Shown in pieces: positions 1 to 9,688 of a stretch of DNA of 23,495 nucleotides. The position numbers and the translations under genes are program-made. The stretch spans positions 1 to 23,495 of the forward strand of contig LWCA01000560.1 in NCBI GenBank assembly GCA_001642005.1, read 5' to 3'. The DNA is from Intoshia linei. Taxonomy: Eukaryota; Orthonectida; Rhopaluridae. How positions within the stretch are numbered: position 1 is the first letter of the stretch; the number at the start of each line of letters is the position of its first letter. The notes below the pieces were generated by a model that saw only the letters and a program-made list of their open reading frames with translations, did not search any database and had not been told where the DNA came from.

Positions 1-639
1 TAAATGCTTAAGAATACCAGAGAATCCTTAGAAAAGCAAACGAATAACATTTTTTGGATGGATTGAATAAACATAAAATTTGTGAACCGTGTCAAACAGC
101 AAAGACAACCCGTCCATTTATTAAAGGTAATCGTATAAAAAAATAAAAAGATTGACCGGTACAAAGTCCAGATTTAAACATTATTGAAGACATGTCAAAA
201 ATTTGAAGGATACGGTTTATAAGCTACATCCAATAAACTTAAAAGAACTATGGAGATATATACACGACGAATGGGACCGCGTACTTCTAAAAACTATTTA
301 AGGGTTTTATGCCTCATTGCCCAGAAAATTTGTATCAGTGATTAAAAATAAATGATGGAATACTAAATATTAGTAATTTTATACATATTTATGTAATATT
401 TTCATATAATTAACATAAAGGCACTAGACTAAGACTTATGTCGCTCGCAATTTTGCAATTTTAATTAAAAATAGCTATATTTCATTAATTATTAAATTTT
501 TTATAGTTTTTACTTTTTTAGGGTTGTTAAATATTTGTTCTTAATCATAGACTAGATATGATATAAGAAAATGTCTTAAATCATGAACCGGGAGTGTTTA
601 AATTAATTACAATTAAACTAAGACTTATGTCGGGCACTG
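1..639 (+). mobile_element. Decayed Tc1-like transposon, 3' part with two direct repeats at its right end
   Basis: This is the right-hand portion of a Tc1/mariner-type DNA transposon; the left part lies outside the window. Around 105-190 a broken reading frame can be followed: remains of the QQDN motif near 107-118, a tryptophan codon turned to TGA in the DWP motif near 151, then SPDLNIIED at about 168-192 carrying the catalytic glutamate. The frame then shifts and continues to about 345 as the usual C-terminal tail (KLHPINLKELW, then DEWDRVL). A 16-base sequence ACTAAGACTTATGTCG occurs at 428-443 and again at 617-632, 189 bases apart in the same orientation. The outer copy is followed by GGCACTG and a TA target dinucleotide at 640-641. 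Two spaced sites at one end is the IR/DR layout of Sleeping Beauty-like elements. Several stops and frameshifts make it non-functional. Confidence 0.75.
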
Positions 640-1284
640 TACAATTTTCATCTGACCCGCCTCAAATGTTGACTCTCTACGGACTACGAATAAAATCATT
701 CAACTCAGGAATAACAAAAATAGGATTAAATGTAGTTATAAGACATTTTTTGAAATGTGAATATTATTTTTCATAGTACGCATCAAGTAAAATTTAAATC
801 ACCATATGAGCCCCATATCTTCAAAAATAATTTTATATCAGTATTTATTGCATGTTAAAGTTTTTGAAGCAATCCAAAAATATACAAAATTATGTCCATT
901 AATACATTAAAATGACATGTGCATTGCACATGGCCGAAATTTAAGACACTTTATCAATAATTAATTCACTATACTAAAATTAGATTTCGAAATGTATTTT
1001 GTGGTTGTTGAAATGACGATACCAAATGGCAATTGAATTAATGACCATTTATAAAAATTGTACATGTATGTTCAATTAATAACAATTAACTAGAGACTAA
1101 ACAGACGTACAGAACCCCGCAAATGAAGTATACTATACACCCAAATAAAATATACAATCTGCTGTAATGTGTTATATGACGCTAATTTAACCTAAAATCA
1201 AATTAAAAAATAATAATTGAAACTAGGAAAACCATGTATGGCAAAAATAAACATTCGACACATATTACATAATTAAATCATTAC
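640..1284. other. Probable RBM25 intron, no exon recognised
   Basis: This stretch lies between the transposon remnant and the last recognisable RBM25 exon. The donor of that exon is at 1283-1284 on the minus strand, so this is probably intron. Several minus-strand acceptor-like sites occur near 1096, 1184 and 1192. Two run into stop codons within a few codons, and the third opens about 30 codons without resemblance to RBM25. I see no exon, RNA gene or repeat here. Confidence 0.5.
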
Positions 1285-2662
1285 CTTTAATTTTAGCTTC
1301 GATTTGAGGTTTATATTTGTGTATAATGTGTTTAACTCGCTGTAACACAGCTTCATCTGTTTGTTCATAACTTAGATAATTATTTCCACTTTCTTCTTCC
1401 TTTTTTTTAAAATCATCAATTGTGTCTTGGGTGTTTTGGTCAATTTTTACCTAAATTAGTGATTATACCCATTTATTTATATATTTATATTCCATTTTTA
1501 ATGAATAAATAAACATACCAATAACTTTTTGTCTGCAATTTTATATCCGTTAAGAAGTTTTAAAGCACGAAAGGATGATTTGGGTTCATGATATTCACAA
1601 AATCCAAAACCTAAAAATGAGAATTGTATTAAACATTATTAAAAATACTGTTGGTGCAACACCAAATGGAATCTGTACTCTGACTTTATTAAGGAGTCTC
1701 GACAAAATATTTAATAAATGGGAAATCTTTTTTTCAAATTGAGCATTTAAAAAATTGTATTTTTACATGTCAACCATGTTTTGTGTTAAATATAAAATGG
1801 GACATTAAAAGCCTTGGAGAGGTGATATGGCTATATAACATTACGAATAAATTGAAAAATTATTTATAGAGCACATTATTCATATTCGATGGACCGAGAT
1901 TGATAGGTTCGGTTCTGGCTGTAGTTACGAACTAGTGGATAAACTACCACTATTTTAAACTACACATAAAAATTGCTTCGAGGTCTCGCGTACAATACAT
2001 TCTGCTATGGTTACGTTATAATTTCTTTTCTTTCGTTTAATCAATCCACACCGTAAAGATTAGATGCCATACGAATATAAAAATAAAATCACTTACCCTT
2101 ATTGTTATCCGTTGCAACCGAAACAAGATTCCAAGAATTCATTCCAAAAACCTAAAATAAAGATTGATTAAAACAACAAAAAACACAAAAAATTACACTC
2201 AAAATTTCGCGCACCATACTGTCAGTAGTATATTTAGATATATTTCCTACAAATATAGTTGATTTAGGGGTATTTGGATTCTAAAACAAATAATTTATAT
2301 ATTAAATATATTAATACGAATAACAACACCATCAATTTAAAATGAAAATTAAATTGAAATAACTTACAATTATAGGAATCATAACAGGTTGAGCTTCTTG
2401 AACAGGAAGTCTAGGCATCATGTGAGGTAAAATTGTCTAAATTATTAATAAAATAAAAAGTGCAAACATACTTGATTCATAGGTGGCATTGGCATGGCAG
2501 GCATCATGGCTAAACATATTGATTAAAAACAAGAAAAAAACGAAATGAATAAATATTACGCCGGTAATTAATAGGATATCCCAATTGTGGAGGTGGAATG
2601 AATTGATGATTAATAAAATTTTGGTTTACTGGATATCCATGATTTGGTGGCGGAAATGACAT
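1285..2662 (-). CDS. RBM25: RBM25-like splicing factor, 5' seven exons (gene continues off the left edge)
   Basis: RBM25 (yeast Snu71 relative) is a nuclear RNA-binding protein that associates with U1 snRNP and influences 5' splice-site choice. Exons read from the minus strand are 2662-2560, 2509-2472, 2436-2368, 2280-2197, 2151-2097, 1610-1519 and 1450-1285. All junctions are GT-AG and keep frame, giving 202 complete codons. The protein starts MSFPPPNHGYP with a Pro/Met-rich N-terminus like the family's, then an RRM at about 77-150 with RNP2 (IFVGNI) near 78-84 and RNP1 (GFGFCEYHE) at 117-125. After the RRM comes VKIDQNTQDTIDDFKKKEE, which matches the family's VKVD-x-KT-x-x-x-LDE-x-K segment, then DEAVLQRVKHIIHKY. 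The Arg/Glu-rich region and C-terminal PWI domain expected in an RBM25 are not in the window. It is divergent from the Rabex-5 gene, 300 bases apart. Confidence 0.85.
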
Positions 2663-2962
2663 TTTTAATTGAAATTAAATTAAATAATTTTGTATCACGA
2701 GAATAAACTTTGTCGTCATATAATAGTTTCTTAGTTACCATGTAATTTTAGTTATGCATTGTTAAGCATAAGTTGATCAAATTGATACTCTTATCATTTA
2801 CAAATTGTTAATTTTACGCACTACATAAATATATACCAACAATTTCCAAATAGTTTACATAATTTTGAAACAATTGGAGCAAATTTAAAATTGAAACTTA
2901 TTTTTTAGTCATTTATTTTTAATATTTCAATTTAAATTTTCACCTACATTTGTCATGTCTAA
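2663..2962. promoter_or_regulatory. Shared 300-base upstream region of RBM25 and Rabex-5
   Basis: The two start codons face away from each other across 300 AT-rich bases, so this interval must hold both promoters and both 5' leaders. I see no clear TATA box or CpG-rich block that stands out from the AT background. Just before the Rabex-5 start there is a four-codon upstream frame (2955-2966). The role as a bidirectional promoter is inferred from layout only. Confidence 0.4.
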
Positions 2963-2966
2963 ATGA
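2955..2966 (+). promoter_or_regulatory. Minimal upstream ORF overlapping the Rabex-5 start
   Basis: ATG TCT AAA TGA forms a three-sense-codon upstream frame whose TGA overlaps the Rabex-5 ATG at 2963-2965 as ATGA. If the transcript starts upstream of it, ribosomes would end the short frame exactly on the main start. That could lower or re-route initiation. The transcript start is unknown, so this may simply lie in the leader without effect. Confidence 0.3.
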
Positions 2967-5900
2967 CGTACAGTGCTGTTCCTTGTCGTAATAATTGTGG
3001 ATTTTATGGAAATGAAAAAAATCTTAATCTTTGTTCAAAGTGTTTTAACGAGTCAAAACGTCCTACTGAACCAAAATTGTTAACTTTTAAAGAAAAGCTT
3101 GCAAAAAGGTATATTAATAGCAAAAAGCCTTGAAAGTACTTGTAAATTTATATTACAATTTGTAATGCTGTTAATCGTTTGAAATGCAATTATTTGTTAT
3201 TCAAACAAACTTTTTTGATTATGACAACATTTACAAAATAAATGTCTTATCAATATAAAATTTAGAAAAGATATGTTTAAGGCAGAGCAATTCCGTTCAT
3301 TTGATCCCATTTCATTTGTTAAAAAATATGTTTTGGAATATGGTTACTTTTTAAATAAAAAAATTATTTTAGATATTATAATTTGATAAAATTGACTGCA
3401 TTTTTTAGATACTGCGGATAAGGACCCTAAACCGGTTAATGTAACACGTAAACTAAAAAAAAAGTCAATTTCTGATAAATTTGTATCATATTTAAAAACT
3501 TTTAATAAGCCAATTATTCATGATATGACGGTTTTAATTAAAGAAACTAGTAACAAAATTTCTCTACAAGACAATTCGAAGGATCTTGATGGTCTTGCAA
3601 TTATCATGGCCGAGTTTTATCAACTTTTTAATGATAGGATGGAAAATTGCGATATTTATAAAGGTTTGTTAAGATTAAAGATTTAAAATTGAGATTCTTG
3701 TTGAAATAACTTTGTAATGGGATTCTAGATAGTAAGGGTACAATTAGTGATTGTGCCGGGGAAAAAAACCGGGACAAAATTCCCGGAATATTTAATAATT
3801 TCTCGGTATTTTTACGATTTCCCGGGATTTTCCGAAAAAAATTGAGACATACCTGTATTTGATTTATGTTTGTTATTACTATGAAAATATGATTATATTA
3901 TAATATCTAAAATGTACTATTTTAAAAATCCCGCCACTAATAAAATTTAATCAAAAATACCATTTACCATTACTTATAGAAAAATTGTCTTACACCGATA
4001 TTCTTTTCAAAAATCCGATTTTACCAAATCTTAAGAAAAAAATCTAATTTTTCAGCCCTTAATGGAAAAATATCCTTTTTCCAATACTTTTTTTAAAAAC
4101 CTCTTATTCCAACCACAAATTACTAACACTCAAGAGAATTCTTATCTTTTTCCAATATTATTTTGAAAAATATGAGTTATTACGAATTGGAACGCTATCA
4201 TCAAGATTGTTAAAATTAAAGGAAGCTCTTATGACCGTTCAACTATACACAGATCAGAAAAATTTTACAAAATCATTTTTTTTCAGTGTACCATAAAATT
4301 TTTACAGACTTTGTCCGTTGCTGTACCATACAATTTTCAAAAAAACTACTAAAAGGCATAATAATCCAATAAGCCAAAATATATATAGTAAAAATTAAAA
4401 ATTATCATGATTCATGAATATAAAAAAATCTAGTAGTTCAGAAGCCAGCACTTTCCCCATCTCTGGCCTGTGCCCTGTGAGATTTAGCGGCATTATTTCC
4501 ATGTATCTTTAAAACACTTTATTACAACTTAACCATTTTTATTCTATAATTTGAAATTAATAATTCAATTAGAATTAACTGAACGTGATAAAAAGAATTT
4601 GGTCAAAGAAATTGAAATTTACTTGTCGTGTCAATTCTATCATTTTGTTTTCGATAAAAGCTTGGCATATCTTGAAACTGCAGATTTGGAATTTCAAATG
4701 AAAATTCGAAAATTAGCGTGGGTCAATGCAACTGTTCTCGGTTCGCTGTTTGACGAAGAAAATAGTCAAGTTAAACCGATTTTTGATCAGGCCATAGAAA
4801 GTATTATTCAATTTTTGTAAAATACATTATTGCAGAGTTTCTAGATGTTGGAATTTTATTTTAAAGTTTAGACGACCGCTAAATTATCAGTTTAAAAATT
4901 ATACATTTCTCTTACCACTAATAAAATTTAATATAAAATAGCATTTCAAGTCTTTTATGTAAAAACCCTTATATATATGTATATCAGTTATTGCCCCGAA
5001 TTTTAAATTGTGTAATTATGTATACTTTTTTTATAATTTGAGAATGAAAAAAAGTCGAAAAAAATATGCGACAAAAGTGCTCTAATGCTTTCTAATTTAC
5101 AGCAAAATAGGTACAATAATTTATTTAAAACATAATGTTATAATTTTAATAATGAGTTCTTCCACCAATATTTGTAATAACTTCAAAAATTCTAGAAAGC
5201 ATACTTGCAATTAAGGTGTTAACCTTGGGTTGGCCAATAGAATTCCAAGCTCTCTATGGCTGATCTCAGATCTTTTAAACATTTATATTGTTTTCCATCT
5301 TTATATACAATCCCAGTCATCATTCCCCATATATTTTCTATTGGGTTTAGATCCGGTGAGCATGGTGGCCACGGAAGAACAGTAATATTTTTACGATTTA
5401 ACCATTCTTTAGTCATTTTAGACGCGTGTATAGGTGCATTGTCTTGTTGGAATATTCTCAAATTCGTTTTGCAAGGAAGTAAGAATTCATTTAGTATTGT
5501 TTTATATTTTTCAGAGTTGAATTTTTCGTGTGTAAAACATAATTTAGTTTTAAATTTTTTTCCAAATCCTCCCAAACCATTACACTGTTACCTCCACGTT
5601 GTTCTTTCCTACGTTTTTCATCGGAAAAACATATTTGATTCCAATTAATGGACATATTGGTACGAGCAAAAAGTACCCTTTATTCTATGTGGAGTTTTGT
5701 AAGGTTTGGGCATTTTATCATGACTCTTCGTTGAATGTTCGGTGAGGAACATAATTCCCGTTGTATCGTCCGAGTGGAAACGTCATTAAAAGAACAATTT
5801 GATTTTATTGAACTAGCACTAAGACAAGAATTAGACGCTTCTCGCAATAAAAGTTGTCTATTAGATGGACTTAATGTCTTTGGGCATCCAATTTTATTAT

Positions 5901-7226
5901 TTAATTTTTTTGACGAACGATTATTGAGATACGTTTGTATGCACTTCCTACTTTTTGTTACTGCAATTTTCGACTGGCTATGCCCTTCCTTTATCATATA
6001 ATTAATAATTCCCTTTTGTCGTTCATTTAAATATTTTCTTTTAGACATCTTTATTAAAAATTGTGTATTCTATATGTATTTATGAATTAGATATATTTTG
6101 AAATTAAAAAATTTAGCTTTAGTGCTAATTAATACCTAAAATATAATCTCTTAGAGCACTTTTGTCGCGTGATCAATAATGAAAATAAATATTTTGGGGT
6201 AATTAGCGATGAATAATTGCAATAAATTATATTTATACACTTTGAAATGTCATATGTAAGTGACATTTATTAAATTTTATTTTAATTTTTATCCAGAAAA
6301 TGGTTTTAATAGCATTTTTATAAGGTGCTTTAACGTTTTGTCGGGGTGTAATTGATTAAATGTAAAGATTGAATACACTGGTTTATGTTTACTCCTTTGA
6401 TTTTATTTTTGATATTTTTAGCTATAATTTTGATGGATACAAAATGCTCACCGTATGAAAAATTGCAAGTTGTTTCAGGTATTTTTTTGAAATGTCAATT
6501 TAATCTAATTAGATACATGTCATTTATTATTTAATGCCATTGGCTTAAATGGAAACAAGCACCCAAATCAAGTACCCACGGATGAATTTTTATCGTCATT
6601 AATATTATTAATTATTCGTTCTAACCCTTCAAGATTGAAAGCAAATTGTGAATACATTCAACGACTTACATATACCAATAGATTACAATTTGGAGAAAGT
6701 GCCTTCTTTTTTGTTAATTATGTATTTACATTTAGATTTAAGTTATATTATTTAATTCAATTTTTAGAATTCCGCAATAAGCTTTATTGAAAGTATATCT
6801 GCCAAATCGTTGAACATTGAATCTCGCCGATTTAAAAATTATATGAATGGTACAGCTTTCCCTCCATCTCACATTTACAAATGTGATGGAATTAGACATT
6901 TAAAATCTAACGAAAAGAGATTAGCTAGTTTAATTGAAAAACAAGAGTAAGTTTTATTTTACCCTTTGGTATACATTTGTATTTTTATCATTTATAGACG
7001 TTTACAACAGGCTGAGATCAAAATTAAAATAAGCTTTGATGCTTTTATCGCCGAGAGATGCAATCAGTTTTCTGAATTGAATTCTACATTGGATAATTTT
7101 ATTAGTAAAATTAAAGACGATTCATTGGAAGATACGGAATCAAATTCTGAAATGGAAAACAGCACAATTAGTCTGGATGATAATCTACCTGAAACTGACA
7201 ATTTGCCGCCACCCCTTATACCTTAA
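2963..7226 (+). CDS. RABGEF1: Rabex-5 (RABGEF1) type Rab5 guanine-nucleotide exchange factor, complete, 8 exons
   Basis: The family activates Rab5 on early endosomes with Rabaptin-5 and binds ubiquitin. Exons are 2963-3108, 3266-3342, 3409-3663, 4573-4800, 6422-6478, 6513-6721, 6768-6946 and 6998-7226; they total 1380 bases in one frame, 459 residues (human protein about 490). An A20-type zinc finger is at residues 8-27 (C-x3-C-x11-C-x2-C). The helical bundle and VPS9 domain span about 95-335, with AWVNATVLG in exon 4 and the FNAIG...DEFLSSLILLI core in exon 6. A heptad-like C-terminal helix covers about 350-420, and the tail ends DNLPPPLIP, like the vertebrate LPPPLQP. The aspartate finger of the VPS9 site is kept (D278), but the usual P, Y and T of the site read S282, F319 and V322. 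The acidic ubiquitin-interacting helix after the zinc finger is not apparent. A read-through frame at the end of exon 4 is an artefact: the GT at 4801 gives the family junction FDQAIE-TIILMD. Intron 4 holds a Tc1-like element. Confidence 0.93.
3664..4572 (+). other. Rabex-5 intron 3 with CCGGG-rich degenerate repeat
   Basis: This 909-base intron separates the end of the helical-bundle exon from the first VPS9 exon. Positions about 3754-3836 carry spaced CCGGG/CCCGG blocks in both orientations in an otherwise AT-only background, a composition typical of decayed mobile-element ends. No transposase frame or clear terminal repeat is visible. The rest is AT-rich sequence in which I see nothing else. 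Confidence 0.35.
5068..6168 (-). mobile_element. Tc1-like DNA transposon with short inverted ends
   Basis: An 18-base perfect inverted repeat, GCGACAAAAGTGCTCTAA, bounds the element at 5068-5085 and 6151-6168. The left flank has TA at 5065-5066, and the equivalent right-flank position reads TG at 6170-6171, consistent with a TA target duplication that has lost one base by transition. The element is 1.1 kb, usual for Tc1, and carries one transposase pseudogene on the minus strand. It sits in an intron of Rabex-5 in the opposite orientation to the host gene. Confidence 0.85.
5219..6048 (-). pseudogene. Tc1-family transposase (DD34E), broken by one stop and one frameshift
   Basis: Tc1 transposases cut and paste the element after binding its inverted ends. 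The N-terminal part (start at 6048) reads MSKRKYLNERQKGIIN and has the paired-type helix-turn-helix. It stops at 5680-5682 just after a TKLHIE segment. Past the stop the same frame continues through CFSDEKRR, holding the first catalytic aspartate, to NSVMVW. There, near 5570, one G appears lost from the usual W-G-G-F junction and the frame moves. The second part then reads to 5219 with FQQDNAPIH (second aspartate) and SPDLNPIENIW (glutamate); 34 residues separate that D and E, the Tc1 spacing. The two lesions make it inactive. The plus-strand open frames over this region are shadows. Confidence 0.88.
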
Positions 7227-7690
7227 TTTACCAATACGTGTTAATGTAAATTTCTTGTACTAAGCAATGTTCCTTTCAATTATTATTCAAATATTAAACA
7301 TATTTCCGGTATTTTTTTATTAGTATGTTTACAACAAGATTAGTGTATGATTTAGAGTTGGTCAAGTTTAAAAATTACAATTTAACAGTTACATTAATAT
7401 TGTATTAATCAATTAACGTGTAATGTAGTCATTTCTTAGCACTTACATTTTAATGATCAGCGAAAAATTTAATGCAAACTGACCGGTTCGTTGTAAAATA
7501 CATTTTTGAATATCTGCTTTAAAGGGTATGTAAAAGTGAATGCCAAGTTACCAGTGGTTACGTGTTTGTCTAATTTTATAAAAAGAAAATTTTTTTTTTA
7601 TAATAAAATGCTATTTTTTTAATAAAGTGCATAATAGACAAGTTAGTTTGTAAATAATTTAATGGAATCAAAAAAGAATCAATTATACAT
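7227..7690. other. Convergent 3' intergenic gap between Rabex-5 and PNPO
   Basis: The 464 bases separate the stop codons of two genes that face each other, so both 3' untranslated regions and poly(A) sites should lie here. The sequence is AT-rich with long T runs (7590-7620). Several ATAAA-like signals occur on both strands, but none can be assigned with confidence. No gene or repeat is seen. Confidence 0.5.
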
Positions 7691-8968
7691 TTAAGGTGCC
7701 AATCTAGAAAAGTTCCAACTGTCATTAGATTCATTAAGACAATAAGAAAATCTATCATGAAGTCTAGATCCTTGTCCCTGCCAAAATTCAAAATTTTTTG
7801 GTTTCAAACAATAACCTCCCCTAAAATAATAAATATTATTATATTAAAATGAATTAAAAGGGTGGATATAAATAAACTCAATTAAAAACCAATAAATACA
7901 CTTTTTCATGGTTTTGTGTCGACCTTGGTCCATAACATCAAGTCAACTTATTCATTTTTTACATAAGAAAGTGTAACATTATTAAAGAACAAAGTTTATC
8001 TTAACCAGTAGTCTTTCAGGGTTCTGGGGACGATAAAAATCAAAAGGCACTAAGATCGTCGCGTTTGGTTTAAATTTCATAAATAATACATGACGCCTCA
8101 TGGAAATGAATGTGTCACTGCTTCATTATCATTAAAATTGTTTAAATAATTTTTTAATTTGTAAGTTTCGGATTATAATTTTTCCACCACTCTGTATATT
8201 GTACAAATACCAATAGTCTGGTTTTTTCAAAATCAGCTGATCTTTATACACTTCTCGACGTTCTTTGAGTTCCTAAATGTTAATTGTAATGACAAACTAA
8301 AATGGCAACATTTAAAGAGATACTTTCACTTTGTGGACTAATAATTGCATCAATTTGATTAATTCGCGGTCTAGATTGGAAATATTCATTAGAATCATTA
8401 ATAGAGGTTTTAGCTACGACACCCTCGATTCTAATCTTAATAAAAGTTAAAATGTAGTATTTTTTTCAACTTGTCTATGTAAGGAAGGCCAAAAAAACAA
8501 TAGTGCTGCTGAATCGTTCATTTTCTAATTTTTAAAATATAAATCATGAATTAATTAACATTACCAAGTCATTTCCTTTTCTACTTTTGTAGTTTGTATA
8601 AAAAATAACACCGTCATCAGAAAATCCACGCATCAATACCATCCGTAATGATGGTTTACCGTTACTAAATTTTGATTAAAAGTTATTACTTTTAATACGG
8701 ATTGGCAGTAGCTAAAGACATTGCATTTGGCTCTTTAATACAATCTTTAGCCAAATTGTACCATTCTTCAAATAGTCGGAATGGATTGGCTTCTTTGTAT
8801 GAGATTTCATTCAATCTGTCATTAGATCCAAAATATTCATATCGAGTATATCTTACTATAATGTTGTTTAAGTTTATTAATATGCAATTAGTTTTCCTTG
8901 AAAACATTTTAATTTCACGGAATAAATTGTATATTTAAAAATTTTAACAATATACCACTTTCATCCAT
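7691..8968 (-). CDS. PNPO: Pyridoxamine/pyridoxine 5'-phosphate oxidase, complete, 7 exons
   Basis: PNPO is an FMN-dependent homodimer that oxidises pyridoxine or pyridoxamine 5'-phosphate to pyridoxal 5'-phosphate, the last step of vitamin B6 coenzyme supply. Minus-strand exons are 8968-8956, 8855-8699, 8664-8565, 8524-8471, 8435-8310, 8272-8211 and 7820-7691, totalling 642 bases in one frame (213 residues; human about 261, with a longer N-terminus). Landmarks are NPFRLFEEW and [11 protein letters not shown] (about 36-57), [13 protein letters not shown] (59-71) at the FMN site, YTNYKSRKG (79-87), the [11 protein letters not shown] strand (98-108), YFQSRP (126-131), and the C-terminal FEFWQGQ-x-x-RLHDR (181-194) ending RLAP. 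The usual lysine in RMLLLK is arginine (R69), and a conserved serine after SRP is asparagine (N134). The chosen start is ATGGATGAAAG in a 13-base first exon; reading without that intron from an ATG near 8907 is an alternative. Intron 4 is only 35 bases. Confidence 0.92.
7821..8210 (-). other. PNPO intron 6 with possible decayed DNA-transposon ends
   Basis: The 390-base intron is much longer than the other PNPO introns (35-106 bases). It contains CAGTAGTCTTTCAGGGTTCT at 8006, which resembles hAT-type ends, and a CCACCACTCTGTA block at 8185-8195 just inside the exon 6 donor, which resembles a mariner or hAT end. I could not pair the two ends or find a matching target duplication. An open stretch of about 39 codons on the minus strand (8101-7985) has no family resemblance and is not treated as an exon. 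Confidence 0.3.
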
Positions 8969-9067
8969 GCTTCCAAAGCTAATATCTATAATTAAGGATA
9001 ATATTCATAGAAACAAAATAATCATGTTCTACTTTTGGACAAAATGCACATCAATCTCTGAATATAG

Positions 9068-9319
9068 AGAAATCATTTTAATGTCATGTTTTATGGGTTA
9101 ACAATTAACTACGGTCTTAATTTTCCAACTAAAATTGAAACGTCTGAAATAATGAAGGATAGTTCGTGTTTGTCACCTATGTGGTCTCGTATTGATGGGA
9201 ATGTCGCTTTGACTTTAGAAATATGTAGATTTCTTCGACCTTTGCTTAGAGTCACAAACTCCAAAAAGGAACAGGTGTCACTGATAACTTATCACATAAT
9301 CCAGGAATATCCTGAATAA
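9068..9319 (+). CDS. Possible mitochondrial ribosomal protein mL49 exon
   Basis: An open frame follows a TAG acceptor at 9065-9067 or starts at the ATG at 9086 (77 codons), and ends in TAA just before an AATAAA at about 9315. The segment reads LNFPTKIETSEIM, then WSRIDGNVALTLEICRFLRPLL. This has the spacing and key positions of the mL49/Img2 domain (a P-V-Y-like strand, then I-R-K-I-E-G-N-V, then a helix ending in F-L-x-P-L-L). mL49 belongs to the large subunit of the mitochondrial ribosome. It is divergent from PNPO by about 120 bases, which supports a real gene. Upstream exons and a targeting sequence were not found, so the protein may be partial or the call wrong. Confidence 0.42.
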   Translation, partial: RNHFNVMFYGLTINYGLNFPTKIETSEIMKDSSCLSPMWSRIDGNVALTLEICRFLRPLLRVTNSKKEQVSLITYHIIQEYPE

Positions 9320-9688
9320 ACACCAGTCTAACTATATAAGGTTAACAAGAAAGGAAAGAGACATTGCATGGTCAGTAAAAAATTTATTAATTTATAAAAT
9401 TCTTAATTTTATTATTATTACCTGATCGCTCTTAAGTGTTTAAATTAAAGAATGATACTATACTTGATTAAGATTCCAAATTAGACCAGCGATTAATTCT
9501 GAATTTCAAAAATAAAGACAATATTTTGGTAGTTGACAATATTATATTGTAATCTTAAAGAGATGGAATGTGATACATATAAAAATGTTAAGAATAATAT
9601 TAATATAAAGTTATTTATTGCAAATAAATAAAGACACAATTATCATTCATTTTAACTTCTTATGTAATCAATTCAATTTAATATAGTA
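9320..9688. other. Intergenic gap before the cysteine-rich gene
   Basis: The 369 AT-rich bases hold the end of the mL49-like transcript and, presumably, the promoter of the cysteine-rich gene. The last bases before the ATG read TTTAATATAG-TA, which looks like a 3' splice acceptor, so a non-coding first exon or a trans-spliced leader is possible. Nothing else is seen. Confidence 0.35.

Larger units (their letters stand above)
4801..6421 (+). other. Rabex-5 intron 4, enlarged by a Tc1-like insertion
   Basis: The intron is 1621 bases long, about 1.1 kb of which is the transposon at 5068-6168. Removing the element leaves about 520 bases of AT-rich intron. The donor is GTATTA at 4801 and the acceptor AG at 6420-6421, both in phase 1, and the flanking exons join into conserved VPS9 sequence. 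Confidence 0.8.

Noticed and set aside
594-776. Open frame of 60 codons on the plus strand
   Set aside because: It overlaps the end sites of a decayed Tc1-like element, and its sequence resembles no family; it looks like chance.
1090-1196. Possible eighth exon of RBM25 after acceptor-like sites
   Set aside because: Two candidates stop within a few codons, and the longest gives about 30 residues with no likeness to RBM25's charged region.
5256-6001. Two plus-strand open frames (5256-5648 and 5735-6001)
   Set aside because: They are opposite-strand shadows of the Tc1-like transposase pseudogene.
7576-7791. Minus-strand 71-codon frame beginning near 7791
   Set aside because: It is a shifted reading of PNPO exon 7; the correct frame gives the FEFWQGQ and RLHDR motifs and stops at 7691.
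7985-8101. Open stretch of about 39 codons on the minus strand between PNPO exons 6 and 7
   Set aside because: PNPO exons 6 and 7 join directly across a split tryptophan codon into conserved sequence, leaving no room for another exon.
8702-8938. Plus-strand 78-codon frame
   Set aside because: It is the opposite strand of PNPO exon 2.
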